Shown here in pieces: positions 1 to 7,913 of a stretch of 47,449 nt of DNA. The notes under the pieces were generated by a model, which worked only from the letters and a program-made list of their open reading frames with translations, searched no databases and was not told where the DNA came from. Every line of letters starts with the position of its first letter. The first letter of the stretch is position 1. Both the position numbers and the translations under genes were made by a program. The DNA is from Silicimonas sp. (GTDB lineage: Bacteria; Pseudomonadota; Alphaproteobacteria; Rhodobacterales; Rhodobacteraceae): NCBI GenBank assembly GCA_022820365.1, contig JAJEFO010000113.1, positions 1 to 47,449 on the forward strand, written 5' to 3'.

Positions 1-1004
1 ATGGCAGAGAACTCGACACCCGCGTTCAGCAGGCCAAAGAAGAACAGAATGACCTCGACGGGATGCTTCAGCAAGTGCTCGCAGTGGTTCAGCAGATCCG
101 TCAGGTACTGCTCCGCCTCGGCAAAAATGCCGAATGCGCGGTCGGCATGTGGAAGTGTCGGCACGATGGGGAGCAGGCCTAGCGCGGGATGCAGACCGCT
201 TTCCTGGAACCCGTACCAACTCATGGCTCCTGCCACGAGATAGGGCCAAAACGACAGTTTCTTGCGCACCCAGGTCGATTTGCGACGCAGCGGGTCCTCC
301 CGATCCAGCCAGCGAGGCAGCCAGTTGAAGAGCACGTAGACGGCGAATGCCGCAAAGACCGACAACAGGAACCACTCTGGCGCCAACTCGCCGGAAGGGT
401 AGAAGACGGCGAGGATGATCAAGCCGCAAGCATCATCGGCAATTGCAAGAAGCAGCAAGAAGCGGACTGCCGGATGCCCGGCCCCGAACACGAGCCGACC
501 CACAAGATAGCTGAAGGCGATGTCCGTGGCCGTCGGTATCGCCCAGCCATTCGCCACCGCGTCGTACGTGTCCGAGCCAAGATATGCCGCGAGCCCAAGA
601 TACACGACGATTGGACCGATCATCCCTCCCGCGGTCGCGACGAGCGGCGTTGCCGCCTTTCTGCCCCGAAGCGAGCCGTTCTCCAGTATGATCGCCTCCC
701 AGACCTCCTTCGCCGCAATCGCGAAGAAAAAGGCCATCAGCACGTCGTTCACGAGGAAGTGGAAGCTCAGGACCCTTGCAGCATCAGGATTCGGAAAGTC
801 ACTGACGTCGTAGTATCCGAAGTACTTGCCGTATGCCTTCAGCCAATAGGCTGCATCCACGCCCACCCAGTCATTGAACCAGAGCGGATACTCGACCAGC
901 AGCTTGTAGGTTCCGGGATTAGCATTCGCCCAGACGAGCGCGATCAACGCCCCGATGATCAGCAGCAGCGAATAGTTGGTGACGAAGTTCCAGACTCGAT
1001 ACAT
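1..1004 (-). CDS. nhaA: Na+/H+ antiporter NhaA family (C-terminus cut by window edge)
   Basis: Membrane antiporter exchanging cytoplasmic Na+ (or Li+) for external protons, used in pH and salt homeostasis. The 334 visible residues start at an ATG preceded by AAGGAG seven bases upstream. An N-terminal membrane segment covers about residues 8-28. The family core follows: a TATDIAF motif holding Asp161 and an AIADDACG motif with the adjacent Asp190-Asp191, equivalent to the ion-binding Asp pair of E. coli NhaA. Family members usually have about 390-450 residues, so the last helices lie left of the window. Residues 60-80 look like an insertion compared with E. coli NhaA, typical of a divergent subfamily. 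It is transcribed away from the arsP end, separated by 178 bases without a gene. Family assignment is firm; the ion preference is inferred. Confidence 0.88.
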   Translation of the reverse strand, partial: MYRVWNFVTNYSLLLIIGALIALVWANANPGTYKLLVEYPLWFNDWVGVDAAYWLKAYGKYFGYYDVSDFPNPDAARVLSFHFLVNDVLMAFFFAIAAKEVWEAIILENGSLRGRKAATPLVATAGGMIGPIVVYLGLAAYLGSDTYDAVANGWAIPTATDIAFSYLVGRLVFGAGHPAVRFLLLLAIADDACGLIILAVFYPSGELAPEWFLLSVFAAFAVYVLFNWLPRWLDREDPLRRKSTWVRKKLSFWPYLVAGAMSWYGFQESGLHPALGLLPIVPTLPHADRAFGIFAEAEQYLTDLLNHCEHLLKHPVEVILFFFGLLNAGVEFSA

Positions 1005-1182
1005 CCCGACGCTCCTTCAAGCATTCAGGCCGAAATAAACTGCCATCCCGTGCTGGGCAAGCCGAGGGCCCGCAATTCCATCGCACCTCGCAATGACGGC
1101 TGCCTACAGGTCATGCATGCCCGAACTGCCTGAAGCCTGGCGGGCGGTCAGACGGGGCAAGCCGATCAGCCAATGCCGGCGT

Positions 1183-2205
1183 TCAGGCGATCATGCCCCA
1201 GGCAAGTCCCGCGATCAGCGCGCCCAGAAGCGCAATTCCGAGATAGCCGGCAAAAACCCTTGGCTTGACAAGCGCCCAGACGGCAATGGCGGCAGGAATG
1301 GAGCTCACGCCTCCGGCCAATACAAAAGACATGGCCGCTCCTGGTGCCATTCCCTGTGCCAGAAGTGCATCCACCAGCGGCACGGCAGCGTAGCCGTTCA
1401 GGTAGGCAGGCGCGCCTACGATGGCTCCCAGAAGGACCGGAACCACGCCCTCGCCGCCCAAAACGCCCGCAATCATTTCCGCTGGCACATATGCAAGCAT
1501 CAGCGCTTCGACCATGTAGGCAAGCATCAGCCACTTGCCGAGAAAGAGCGCGTTTTCAACGATGGCGCCGCGGAAGGTCTCTCGGCGCTGTCGTTCGCGC
1601 CAGAAGCGCCATTCGGGCGTGCCCTTGAACGGCGACGGAGCGCATCCGCATCCCTTTGCCTCGGGCTGCGGCCTCAAGGGGTCGGCAAAGACCGGAGACT
1701 GGAAGAAGACGCGGACGATCATCCCGCCTAGAAGGCCCATGCCTACAGCGCTGACGGTCTTCGCGACAGCAAAGGGCATGCCGAGCGTTCCGGCCGTAAT
1801 CAGGAACATCGCCGGGTCCATCAAGGGAGAGGAAAGCCAGAACGCCATCACGGCGGACAGCGGTGCGCCGATCGCCAGAAGGGCTGCGATGAAGGGGATC
1901 ACTTCGCAGGAACAGAAGGGTGACAGTCCTCCCAGAAGCGCCGCCAGCACGATCATCCGCACCTCGCGCCCTTCGAATGCTCTCACAAGCAAGGCTTCCG
2001 CACCAGTCGCCTTCAAAAATCCTACTGCCAGAACTGCGAACAGGATGAATATGCCCGTTTGGGAAAATGCGCCGATCGCGAATCTCACTGTTTCCTTCGC
2101 CTGCAACGGATCGATGAACGCAACGAATAGCGGCAGCGCCAGGACCAGAAGCCAAATCCGGTCGATCCTCACTCTTCCAACCAGCGATGCGGTCAGGTCA
2201 GCCAT
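1183..2205 (-). CDS. arsP: ArsP/YraQ-type permease (DUF318 family)
   Basis: Polytopic inner-membrane permease of the ArsP_1/YraQ family; characterised ArsP members export trivalent organoarsenicals such as methylarsenite. About eight hydrophobic segments are visible, with the family motif FCSCEVIPF near the middle of the N-terminal half and a second Cys-rich cytoplasmic stretch (GCGCAP) before a basic loop. The ATG at 2205 is chosen because GGAGG lies about 11 bases upstream; a GTG at 2238 would add eleven poorly hydrophobic residues. The start overlaps the end of the arsR-type gene by 8 bases, so the two are translationally coupled. The regulator context favours a metalloid or thiophilic-metal substrate, but the real substrate is inferred. 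A general YraQ permease without arsenic function is the main alternative. Confidence 0.75.
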   Translation of the reverse strand: MADLTASLVGRVRIDRIWLLVLALPLFVAFIDPLQAKETVRFAIGAFSQTGIFILFAVLAVGFLKATGAEALLVRAFEGREVRMIVLAALLGGLSPFCSCEVIPFIAALLAIGAPLSAVMAFWLSSPLMDPAMFLITAGTLGMPFAVAKTVSAVGMGLLGGMIVRVFFQSPVFADPLRPQPEAKGCGCAPSPFKGTPEWRFWRERQRRETFRGAIVENALFLGKWLMLAYMVEALMLAYVPAEMIAGVLGGEGVVPVLLGAIVGAPAYLNGYAAVPLVDALLAQGMAPGAAMSFVLAGGVSSIPAAIAVWALVKPRVFAGYLGIALLGALIAGLAWGMIA

Positions 2206-2542
2206 GATGTCCGGCCCCTCCGTCAGCCGCGTCTGCACAGCACTCGTTCAACAGAAATTTCGAGAGTTCCTGCATGCGCTCATAGGCGGCACCGACGCAG
2301 ATGATCCTGCGCCCCTCCCGCATCTGCCGCACAAGGCCCGCCGCTGCGAGGAATTTCATGTGATGGGTCAGGGTGGATCCCGTCACTCCTGACCTCTCTC
2401 CCAGTTCTCCAATGGACAACCCTTCAGGCCCGGCACGCACGAGAACCCTGAGCACGGACAGGCGCTGCTCCGAGCCCAGTGCCGCGAAGCTCGAGGCCGC
2501 CTGATCCAGGTCCAGCGTCGATTCGGGTACATTCATTTTCAT
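2198..2542 (-). CDS. ArsR/SmtB-family winged-helix repressor
   Basis: Small metalloregulatory repressor of 114 residues from the ATG at 2542 (or 112 from the ATG at 2536). The winged-helix DNA-binding region is clear (GELGERSGVTGSTLTHHMKF, about residues 45-64). The classical ELCVCDL metal site is absent. Instead there are a Cys in the wing (RRIIC, residue 82) and a vicinal Cys pair near the C-terminus (NECC, residues 101-102), followed by a Gly/His tail. Paired C-terminal cysteines are the ligand site in some ArsR proteins that sense arsenite or methylarsenite. It is the first gene of the pair with the ArsP-type permease and should repress both from the palindrome at its start. Longer in-frame upstream codons (to 2632) run through the promoter and are not convincing. 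Confidence 0.85.
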   Translation of the reverse strand: MKMNVPESTLDLDQAASSFAALGSEQRLSVLRVLVRAGPEGLSIGELGERSGVTGSTLTHHMKFLAAAGLVRQMREGRRIICVGAAYERMQELSKFLLNECCADAADGGAGHHG

Positions 2543-2556
2543 ATTTCTAGAAATAT
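2541..2556. promoter_or_regulatory. Perfect 16-bp palindromic operator over the arsR start
   Basis: ATATTTCTAGAAATAT reads identically on both strands. On the minus strand a -10-like TATATT (2552-2557) overlaps its upstream edge, with a weak -35-like TTCATT 18 bases before it. Transcription would therefore begin within or just after the palindrome, next to the arsR ATG. This is the arrangement expected for ArsR-type self-repression and suggests a leaderless or nearly leaderless message. The site lies about 75-90 bases from the start of the divergent glycosylase gene. Confidence 0.6.
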
Positions 2557-2630
2557 AGAAATAATTGCGGTTGGCAATGAACTTGTTCACACTGGACGAC
2601 CTGGATGACAGGATCTTCACCGGTGGACAC

Positions 2631-3233
2631 ATGGACTACGGCCTTTCCGATCTCAAGAAACGTCTCGGCGCATGCAACCTCTGCACCGCGCGCTTCGCGG
2701 CGACGGCCACGGGGCATCGGCCGCGCCCAGTTGTCTGGTTCGAATCCACCGCCCGCCTTCTTGTCGCCGGACAGGCACCCGGCCGGCAGGTGCACGAGAT
2801 CGGCATTCCCTTCAAGGACAGGTCCGGCGATCGCCTCCGCAACTGGATGGGTGTCGATGACGTGACCTTCTACGACACTTCGCGCGTCGCCATTGTGCCG
2901 ATGGCATTCTGCTTTCCGGGCTACACCGCCAGCGGCAGCGACCTGCCGCCACCTGCCATCTGCGCGGAGACATGGAGGGCTCGCGTGCTCGACAGGTTGC
3001 CTGCCGTTCGCTTGACGCTGCTCGTTGGCGGCCATGCACATGCCTGGCATCTCGATCTCCCGCGGAACGCCAAGGTGACAGACACGGTCCGCGACTGGAA
3101 GTCCCGGCTTCCGGATGCGTTTCCCCTGCCCCACCCCTCCTGGCGGAACACGGGCTGGCTCAACTCCAATCCCTGGTTTGAGACGGACCTGCTTCCCGAA
3201 CTCAAGGCTCGCGTGCAGGAAGCGCTCGCTTGA
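2631..3233 (+). CDS. Uracil-DNA glycosylase family protein, probably [4Fe-4S]
   Basis: Predicted DNA-repair glycosylase removing uracil from DNA. From the ATG at 2631 it has 200 residues. The active-site region GQAPGRQVHE (residues 47-56) and the C-terminal HPSWRN...NPWF motif are those of the COG1573-type uracil-DNA glycosylase superfamily. Four cysteines (15, 18, 94 and 111) have the CxxC-plus-two spacing seen in iron-sulfur family 4/5 enzymes, so a [4Fe-4S] cluster is likely. An ATG at 2577 would add 18 residues with no clear benefit. It is transcribed divergently from arsR and convergently with ghrA. I found no terminator in the 120 bases before ghrA. The superfamily call is secure; the exact subfamily and substrate range are inferred. 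Confidence 0.8.
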   Translation: MDYGLSDLKKRLGACNLCTARFAATATGHRPRPVVWFESTARLLVAGQAPGRQVHEIGIPFKDRSGDRLRNWMGVDDVTFYDTSRVAIVPMAFCFPGYTASGSDLPPPAICAETWRARVLDRLPAVRLTLLVGGHAHAWHLDLPRNAKVTDTVRDWKSRLPDAFPLPHPSWRNTGWLNSNPWFETDLLPELKARVQEALA

Positions 3234-3353
3234 TGATCACTCCTTGGGACGGCAGTGAGGGCTCGACCATTGCGGGAAACATTGCATTGCCTCGAACGGC
3301 CTCGGGCCATGCCAGGCGCGGTCACGCATGCACGATCTGCCCGCAACGAAAGG

Positions 3354-4292
3354 TCAATATCCACGGCACCGATCGACGAGATGCAGCAGCGCCTCTCCCG
3401 CCTCGCCACGGCGAATGTTCTCCACGATGACACCGACTGCAGTTTCCGGCCGCGTGGCGGACGCAATATGCGGCGTTACGGTGACGCCCGGATGCGCCCA
3501 GAAGGGATGATCGCTCGGCAGGGGCTCTTCGCGAAAGACGTCAAGCGTGGCATGCGCAAGGTGGCCGCTGTCAAGCGCCGCGAGCAGCGCGTCATCGTCG
3601 ATCAGCGGACCCCGTCCCGGATTGATCAGGATGCCCCCCTTCGGCAGGAGCGCAAGCCGTTTAGAGTTCATGATTTCCTCGGTCGCGGGCGTGAGCGGCA
3701 GGAGGAGAATCAGCAACTCTGCCGTGCTAAGTGCCTCGACGAGCCTCCCTTCCCCCGACAGGCACGTCATGCCCGGCACGTCCTTCCCGCTCCTGCTCCA
3801 GCCGGTTACGGGAAAGCCTAGATCCGAAAGCGCCCCGCCTACGGCGCGGCCAAGCACGCCAAGCCCCAGGATCGTCAACGGTCGTTCGCGCGCAAGCGGC
3901 GGTACGCAAGGGTCCCAGTCCGCGTCGCGGCGGCAAATGTCGCGGTCGATGCCGAGATGATGCCGCAGTGTGTGCGCAACACACCATTCAACCATTCCGT
4001 CGGTCAGCCCCGGATCCACCATGCGTGCGAGAGGCACCGTCAAGGTCTCGTTGGTGACCACGCTTTCCACGCCCGCCCAAAGATTCAGGACCGCCTTGGC
4101 GCCTGTGAACGGCGAGAAGTCCTTCATGTCGCTCCACGGCGCATAGACGATGTAGTCGATGGTCTCCGGCGATCGAGGCATACGCTCGTGAATGACGTCG
4201 GCCTCGATTCCTGCATCCATCAGCGCGGCCGGCAAAAGGTCACCAAAGTCATCCCAGTCCTCAGGCTGACCGGAAATCAGGACCCTTATCAA
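3354..4292 (-). CDS. ghrA: Glyoxylate/hydroxypyruvate reductase A (D-2-hydroxyacid dehydrogenase)
   Basis: NAD(P)H-dependent reduction of glyoxylate to glycolate and hydroxypyruvate to glycerate. The 312-residue protein has a nucleotide-binding GLGVLGRAVG motif near its centre and the catalytic region of the family: NPGRGPLID, then EEPLP, then HPFWAHPGVTVTPHIAS containing the catalytic His. I place the start at the TTG at 4292, inside the rodA stop (aaTTGAta), because this gives the expected N-terminus (IRVLISGQPEDW) and an AGGTGG sequence lies just upstream. An alternative GTG is at 4301. The open frame extends another 370 bases upstream, but that part is antisense-frame sequence inside rodA. 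It is the last gene of the elongation operon and is coupled to rodA. Why a metabolic reductase sits there is not evident from the sequence. Confidence 0.85.
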   Translation of the reverse strand: MIRVLISGQPEDWDDFGDLLPAALMDAGIEADVIHERMPRSPETIDYIVYAPWSDMKDFSPFTGAKAVLNLWAGVESVVTNETLTVPLARMVDPGLTDGMVEWCVAHTLRHHLGIDRDICRRDADWDPCVPPLARERPLTILGLGVLGRAVGGALSDLGFPVTGWSRSGKDVPGMTCLSGEGRLVEALSTAELLILLLPLTPATEEIMNSKRLALLPKGGILINPGRGPLIDDDALLAALDSGHLAHATLDVFREEPLPSDHPFWAHPGVTVTPHIASATRPETAVGVIVENIRRGEAGEALLHLVDRCRGY

Positions 4293-5431
4293 TTGCGCCA
4301 CCTGTAGACATGCGCAGACTGCACGAGACCGAAGGCGACCATCAGGACCAGCAGTACCGATCCGCCGTAGGAAACAAGCGGAAGTGGGACACCCACCACC
4401 GGGGCAAGTCCGACCACCATCGAGATGTTCACCAAGACGTGCAGGAACAGTGTCGCCGACACGCCCAGCGTCAGGAGCGCCCCAAAGCGATTCTTGTTCC
4501 CAAGCGCCGACAGGACGCACACGAAAATGATCAGGCCATAGAGCAAGAGCAGGGAGAACCCGCCGACGAAGCCGAACTCTTCGGCAAGCGTCGTGAAAAT
4601 GAAGTCGGTATGTTTCTCCGGCAGGAAATTCAGGCGTGACTGCGTGCCTTGCATGAAGCCCTTTCCGGCCCACCCGCCGGAACCCAACGCAATCTTGGAC
4701 TGCGTTATGTGATAGCCCGCCCCAAGCGGGTCGCTCGAAGGATCAAGAAATATGCTGATGCGGCGATACTGGTAATCTTGCAGGATTTGCCAATCCGTGC
4801 CGCGCGACAGGAAGACCGTGAATACCATGCCCGCCGCCGCTCCAATCACGCCCAGGAAGTACCACCAGCTCACGCCGGCGCAAAACATCACGATGCCGCT
4901 GCCCGCAACCAATAGCACCGTCGTGCCCAGGTCCGGCTGCCGGAATATGATCGCCGCTGGAATGAGAATCAGGACCAGCGGCACCAAGACCCATTGTGGC
5001 CGCGACACGCTGGATAGCGGCAGCCAGTCGTAATAGGCCGCGAGACTCATCACGAGCGCGATCTTCATCATTTCCGACGGTTGGAACTGGATGAACCCGA
5101 GATCGATCCAGCGTTGCGCGCCCATGCCGACCGTTCCAAAGAACTCCACCATGATCAGGAGGCCGAGAGCGCAGACGTATGCCAGCCCGGAAACCGAACG
5201 CCAGAACCAGATCGGCACCAGCCCAATCACCAGCATCAGGACGAGACCTGCCGCGAACCGCACCATATGAGGTTCTGCCCAGCGGGACACATCCCCGCCC
5301 GCTACCGAAGTCAGCATCAGGAATCCCACCGAGGCAACTGCAGTCAGCAGGATCACAAGCGCCCAGTTGACATGGAGAATCTTGCGCGCGCCAGCCGGAA
5401 TGAACCGTACCCTGTACTCGAGGTAGCTCAT
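4289..5431 (-). CDS. rodA: Rod shape-determining glycosyltransferase RodA (SEDS)
   Basis: Peptidoglycan polymerase of the SEDS family, working with PBP2 in lateral wall elongation. The 380-residue membrane protein has about ten hydrophobic segments. Family motifs are present: QPSEMMKIA (117-125), RQPDLGT (164-170), and FLPEKHTDFIF (269-279) with Asp276 corresponding to the essential Asp of E. coli RodA. The ATG overlaps the mrdA stop (ATGA), and its own stop overlaps the ghrA TTG start, so it is coupled on both sides. Length and motifs are normal for RodA. FtsW is the main alternative, but the neighbours (PBP2, MreBCD) fix the identity. Confidence 0.95.
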   Translation of the reverse strand: MSYLEYRVRFIPAGARKILHVNWALVILLTAVASVGFLMLTSVAGGDVSRWAEPHMVRFAAGLVLMLVIGLVPIWFWRSVSGLAYVCALGLLIMVEFFGTVGMGAQRWIDLGFIQFQPSEMMKIALVMSLAAYYDWLPLSSVSRPQWVLVPLVLILIPAAIIFRQPDLGTTVLLVAGSGIVMFCAGVSWWYFLGVIGAAAGMVFTVFLSRGTDWQILQDYQYRRISIFLDPSSDPLGAGYHITQSKIALGSGGWAGKGFMQGTQSRLNFLPEKHTDFIFTTLAEEFGFVGGFSLLLLYGLIIFVCVLSALGNKNRFGALLTLGVSATLFLHVLVNISMVVGLAPVVGVPLPLVSYGGSVLLVLMVAFGLVQSAHVYRWRN

Positions 5432-7368
5432 GCCCTGCTTGCCTCCCGGACCGGTTTCTGGCGCGGGCGCAGCACCATCTCTTGGTGCTGCTGCCTGATC
5501 GCTTCCCGCTGGTCCTCGGGATAGGCCGTCAGGGGCGGAATGCCTTCGAACAGCGCATATAGCAGGATGTCACGTGCAGGCGGTGCCACGAGCGCACCGC
5601 TGCTGCCATGCTCGACGACCACGGCAATGGCGTATTTCGGCCTGTTGTAGGGCGCAAATGCGACAAAGAGGCCATGATCCCGGAGATGCCGGGGCAGCTC
5701 TTCGTTTTTCGTGACCCCCAGTTCGCGCTCGGCTTCCGAGATGCCGCGCACCTGGCTGGTTCCTGTCTTGCCCGCCATGAGGAATTCTTCGGCAACGATC
5801 GGCGATCGCCGCGCCGTTCCTCTTGCGCCATTGACCACGTTGTACATGGCTCGTCGAACCAATTGCATCTGGCCTTCGGGCAATTCGATCCCGGCGGCTG
5901 GCTCGACCGGTGCTTCGACTCCATCGACCGACTTGATCAAGCGCGGCTTGACCGCCCGCCCGCTCGCAATGCGCGCGGTCATGACCGCGAGCTGCAACGG
6001 CGTGGCCAGAACGTCGCCTTGCCCTATTCCCGCATTCAAGGTCTCGCCTTCGATCCAGCGCTCGCCCCGAACCTGCGCCTTCCACTTGATCGACGGCACG
6101 AGTCCGGACCGTACAGCCGATACGGGAATTTCCGGACGCTGCCCCAGCCCAAATTCCTCGCATAGCTCCGCGATGAGATCGATTCCGACACGACGGGCAA
6201 CCTCGTAGAAATAGACGTCACAGGATTGGGCGATCGCCTTGTCAAGATCTACCCGACCGTGGCCGCCCGCTCTCCAGCAATGGAACTTGCGCCCCCCAAA
6301 CTCCAGGTGCCCCGGGCAATGCACGGTGTCGCGCGGCCCAATCACCCCAGCCCGCAAGGCCGCCAGTGCAGTCATCATCTTGAAAGTGGATCCAGGCGGA
6401 TACTGCCCTTGAACGGATCTGTTGAACAGAGGCACTTGGGCGTCTTCGCGGAGCGCGCCATAGTCCTTCACTGAGATCCCGCGCACGAACTGGTTCGGAT
6501 CAAAGGACGGTGACGAGACCATGGCCAGGAGATCGCCGGTCTCGACATCGATGACGACCGCGCTGCCGCTCTCGCCTGCAAGCCGCGCCAACGCATAGTT
6601 CTGAAGCCCGTGATCAATGGTCAATTGCAGGTCGCTGCCCGCTACGGATTCATCGCGACCAAGCTCCCGCATGACCCGGCCGGCCGCACTAACCTCGATC
6701 CTGCGAATACCGGCGCGTCCCCGAAGATCGGTCTCGCGCTTTGCCTCGATTCCGATCTTGCCAAACTGGTACTCTGGAATCTGCAGGACGGGATCCCGCG
6801 TTTCAGCCTGGGCCAAGTCGCTTTCGCTGACCGGTCCGACATAGCCGACAACGTGCGCGAAGTCCGGCCCCAACGGATACACGCGCGATAAGCCGACTTC
6901 CGGCGTGATGCCTGGAAGTGCTGGTGCATTGACGGCGACTTCCGCAATATCCTCCCAAGCCAGCTGGTCTGCGAGCGTGACCGGCACAAACGGGCTCCGG
7001 CGATACACCTCCTTCAATGCGCGCTGAAGCTTGCTCTCATCAAGTTCCACGAGTCGCCGCACCTTTGAGATGGTCTCTTCCACATTGCCGGCATCCTCTC
7101 GTACTATGACAATTCGGTAGTTCTGACCGTTTTGCGCCACAGGAATTCCGTGCCGGTCGAAGACTTTGCCCCGGCGCGGGGGAATGAGGCGTACATTTAC
7201 CCGGTTGTCCTCGGCCAGAAGCTGGAATTCAGCCGCCTCTTCCACCTGCAGCTGGCGCATCCTCAGCACGAGAGTGGACAGGAGGGCAAGCTGGGCACCG
7301 CCCAGCACGAGCGCACGTCGCGAGATTACTCCGGCACTCTCGTCAGATTCTGCCCACGAGCGATTCAT
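5428..7368 (-). CDS. mrdA: Penicillin-binding protein 2 (elongation transpeptidase)
   Basis: Monofunctional DD-transpeptidase that cross-links glycan strands made by RodA. The protein has 646 residues. A single N-terminal membrane anchor lies at about 16-36 and a dimerisation/pedestal region at about 60-220. The transpeptidase domain carries all three active-site motifs: STFK (Ser327-Lys330), SCD (382-384) and KTG (534-536). The start overlaps the mreD stop (ATGA) and the end overlaps the rodA start, which supports one polycistronic unit. The final 30 residues are basic and low in hydrophobicity. PBP3/FtsI is excluded by gene context and by the RodA partner directly downstream. Confidence 0.95.
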   Translation of the reverse strand: MNRSWAESDESAGVISRRALVLGGAQLALLSTLVLRMRQLQVEEAAEFQLLAEDNRVNVRLIPPRRGKVFDRHGIPVAQNGQNYRIVIVREDAGNVEETISKVRRLVELDESKLQRALKEVYRRSPFVPVTLADQLAWEDIAEVAVNAPALPGITPEVGLSRVYPLGPDFAHVVGYVGPVSESDLAQAETRDPVLQIPEYQFGKIGIEAKRETDLRGRAGIRRIEVSAAGRVMRELGRDESVAGSDLQLTIDHGLQNYALARLAGESGSAVVIDVETGDLLAMVSSPSFDPNQFVRGISVKDYGALREDAQVPLFNRSVQGQYPPGSTFKMMTALAALRAGVIGPRDTVHCPGHLEFGGRKFHCWRAGGHGRVDLDKAIAQSCDVYFYEVARRVGIDLIAELCEEFGLGQRPEIPVSAVRSGLVPSIKWKAQVRGERWIEGETLNAGIGQGDVLATPLQLAVMTARIASGRAVKPRLIKSVDGVEAPVEPAAGIELPEGQMQLVRRAMYNVVNGARGTARRSPIVAEEFLMAGKTGTSQVRGISEAERELGVTKNEELPRHLRDHGLFVAFAPYNRPKYAIAVVVEHGSSGALVAPPARDILLYALFEGIPPLTAYPEDQREAIRQQHQEMVLRPRQKPVREASRA

Positions 7369-7913
7369 TTTCCTACTCTCTCAGGCCGGTCCCAATCCCC
7401 AGGATGCAGCTTTCTGAGGCCGAGAACACGCTCGGTCAGAAGGACGACAACCGGATAGATCAGGATTGCAAGCCCAAAGTGCATGAGCGTCACGTCAATG
7501 CCGGGATGGGCGATGCCGGACAAAGCCAGCATCGCGGTCTCCATGACCTTCATCACCAAAAGCACTGCTGCAACCAGCAACCACTCCATGAAGAACGTTG
7601 CAGCAATCAACCGCACGCGCCGTCCGCGAAGAAACTCGCCGGCAAGAACGACCAGCGCCGCCCACAGCCCGGGCGGCCGCATGAACAGGATGTCGGCAAT
7701 CAGGAATACCGCTGCCAAGAGAAGCGGAGGCACGAATTCGGGGCGCCTGACAAGCCAGGCAAAGGCCACGACAAGAACAAGTTCCTGGCCCGGTACCCTG
7801 TCATCGGGCCCAATGTCCAAAGGCAGGAGCTGGACGAACCCCACGGCGCCCGCCAACAGGAGGAATCCCGCCCGAAACAGCCAAGCGCGGCTAACGAGAT
7901 CAGCCATCGGCAT
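7365..7913 (-). CDS. mreD: Rod shape-determining protein MreD
   Basis: Small inner-membrane component of the elongasome, linking MreC with PBP2/RodA. The 182-residue protein is almost entirely hydrophobic, with five to six predicted membrane segments. There is little sequence motif to use; identity rests on hydrophobicity, size and position between mreC and mrdA. I chose the ATG at 7913 because GGAGG lies six bases upstream; the ATG at 7907 is possible. Both starts lie inside the end of mreC (overlap 8-14 bases). Upstream in-frame sequence to 7979 is Arg-rich and shadows mreC. The stop overlaps the mrdA start. Confidence 0.85.
   Translation of the reverse strand: MPMADLVSRAWLFRAGFLLLAGAVGFVQLLPLDIGPDDRVPGQELVLVVAFAWLVRRPEFVPPLLLAAVFLIADILFMRPPGLWAALVVLAGEFLRGRRVRLIAATFFMEWLLVAAVLLVMKVMETAMLALSGIAHPGIDVTLMHFGLAILIYPVVVLLTERVLGLRKLHPGDWDRPERVGK

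Noticed and set aside
189-1133. 314-codon plus-strand open frame
   Set aside because: Antisense to the NhaA gene; the product has an extreme Arg/His/Gln/Pro composition and no family resemblance.
2738-2752. GGTTCGAATCC, identical to a tRNA T-loop core
   Set aside because: The flanking bases do not form the T-stem beyond three pairs, no acceptor or anticodon arm surrounds it, and it lies within the conserved coding sequence of the uracil-DNA glycosylase.
4293-4673. N-terminal extension of the ghrA frame
   Set aside because: It runs through rodA in another frame and adds about 125 residues unrelated to the dehydrogenase family.
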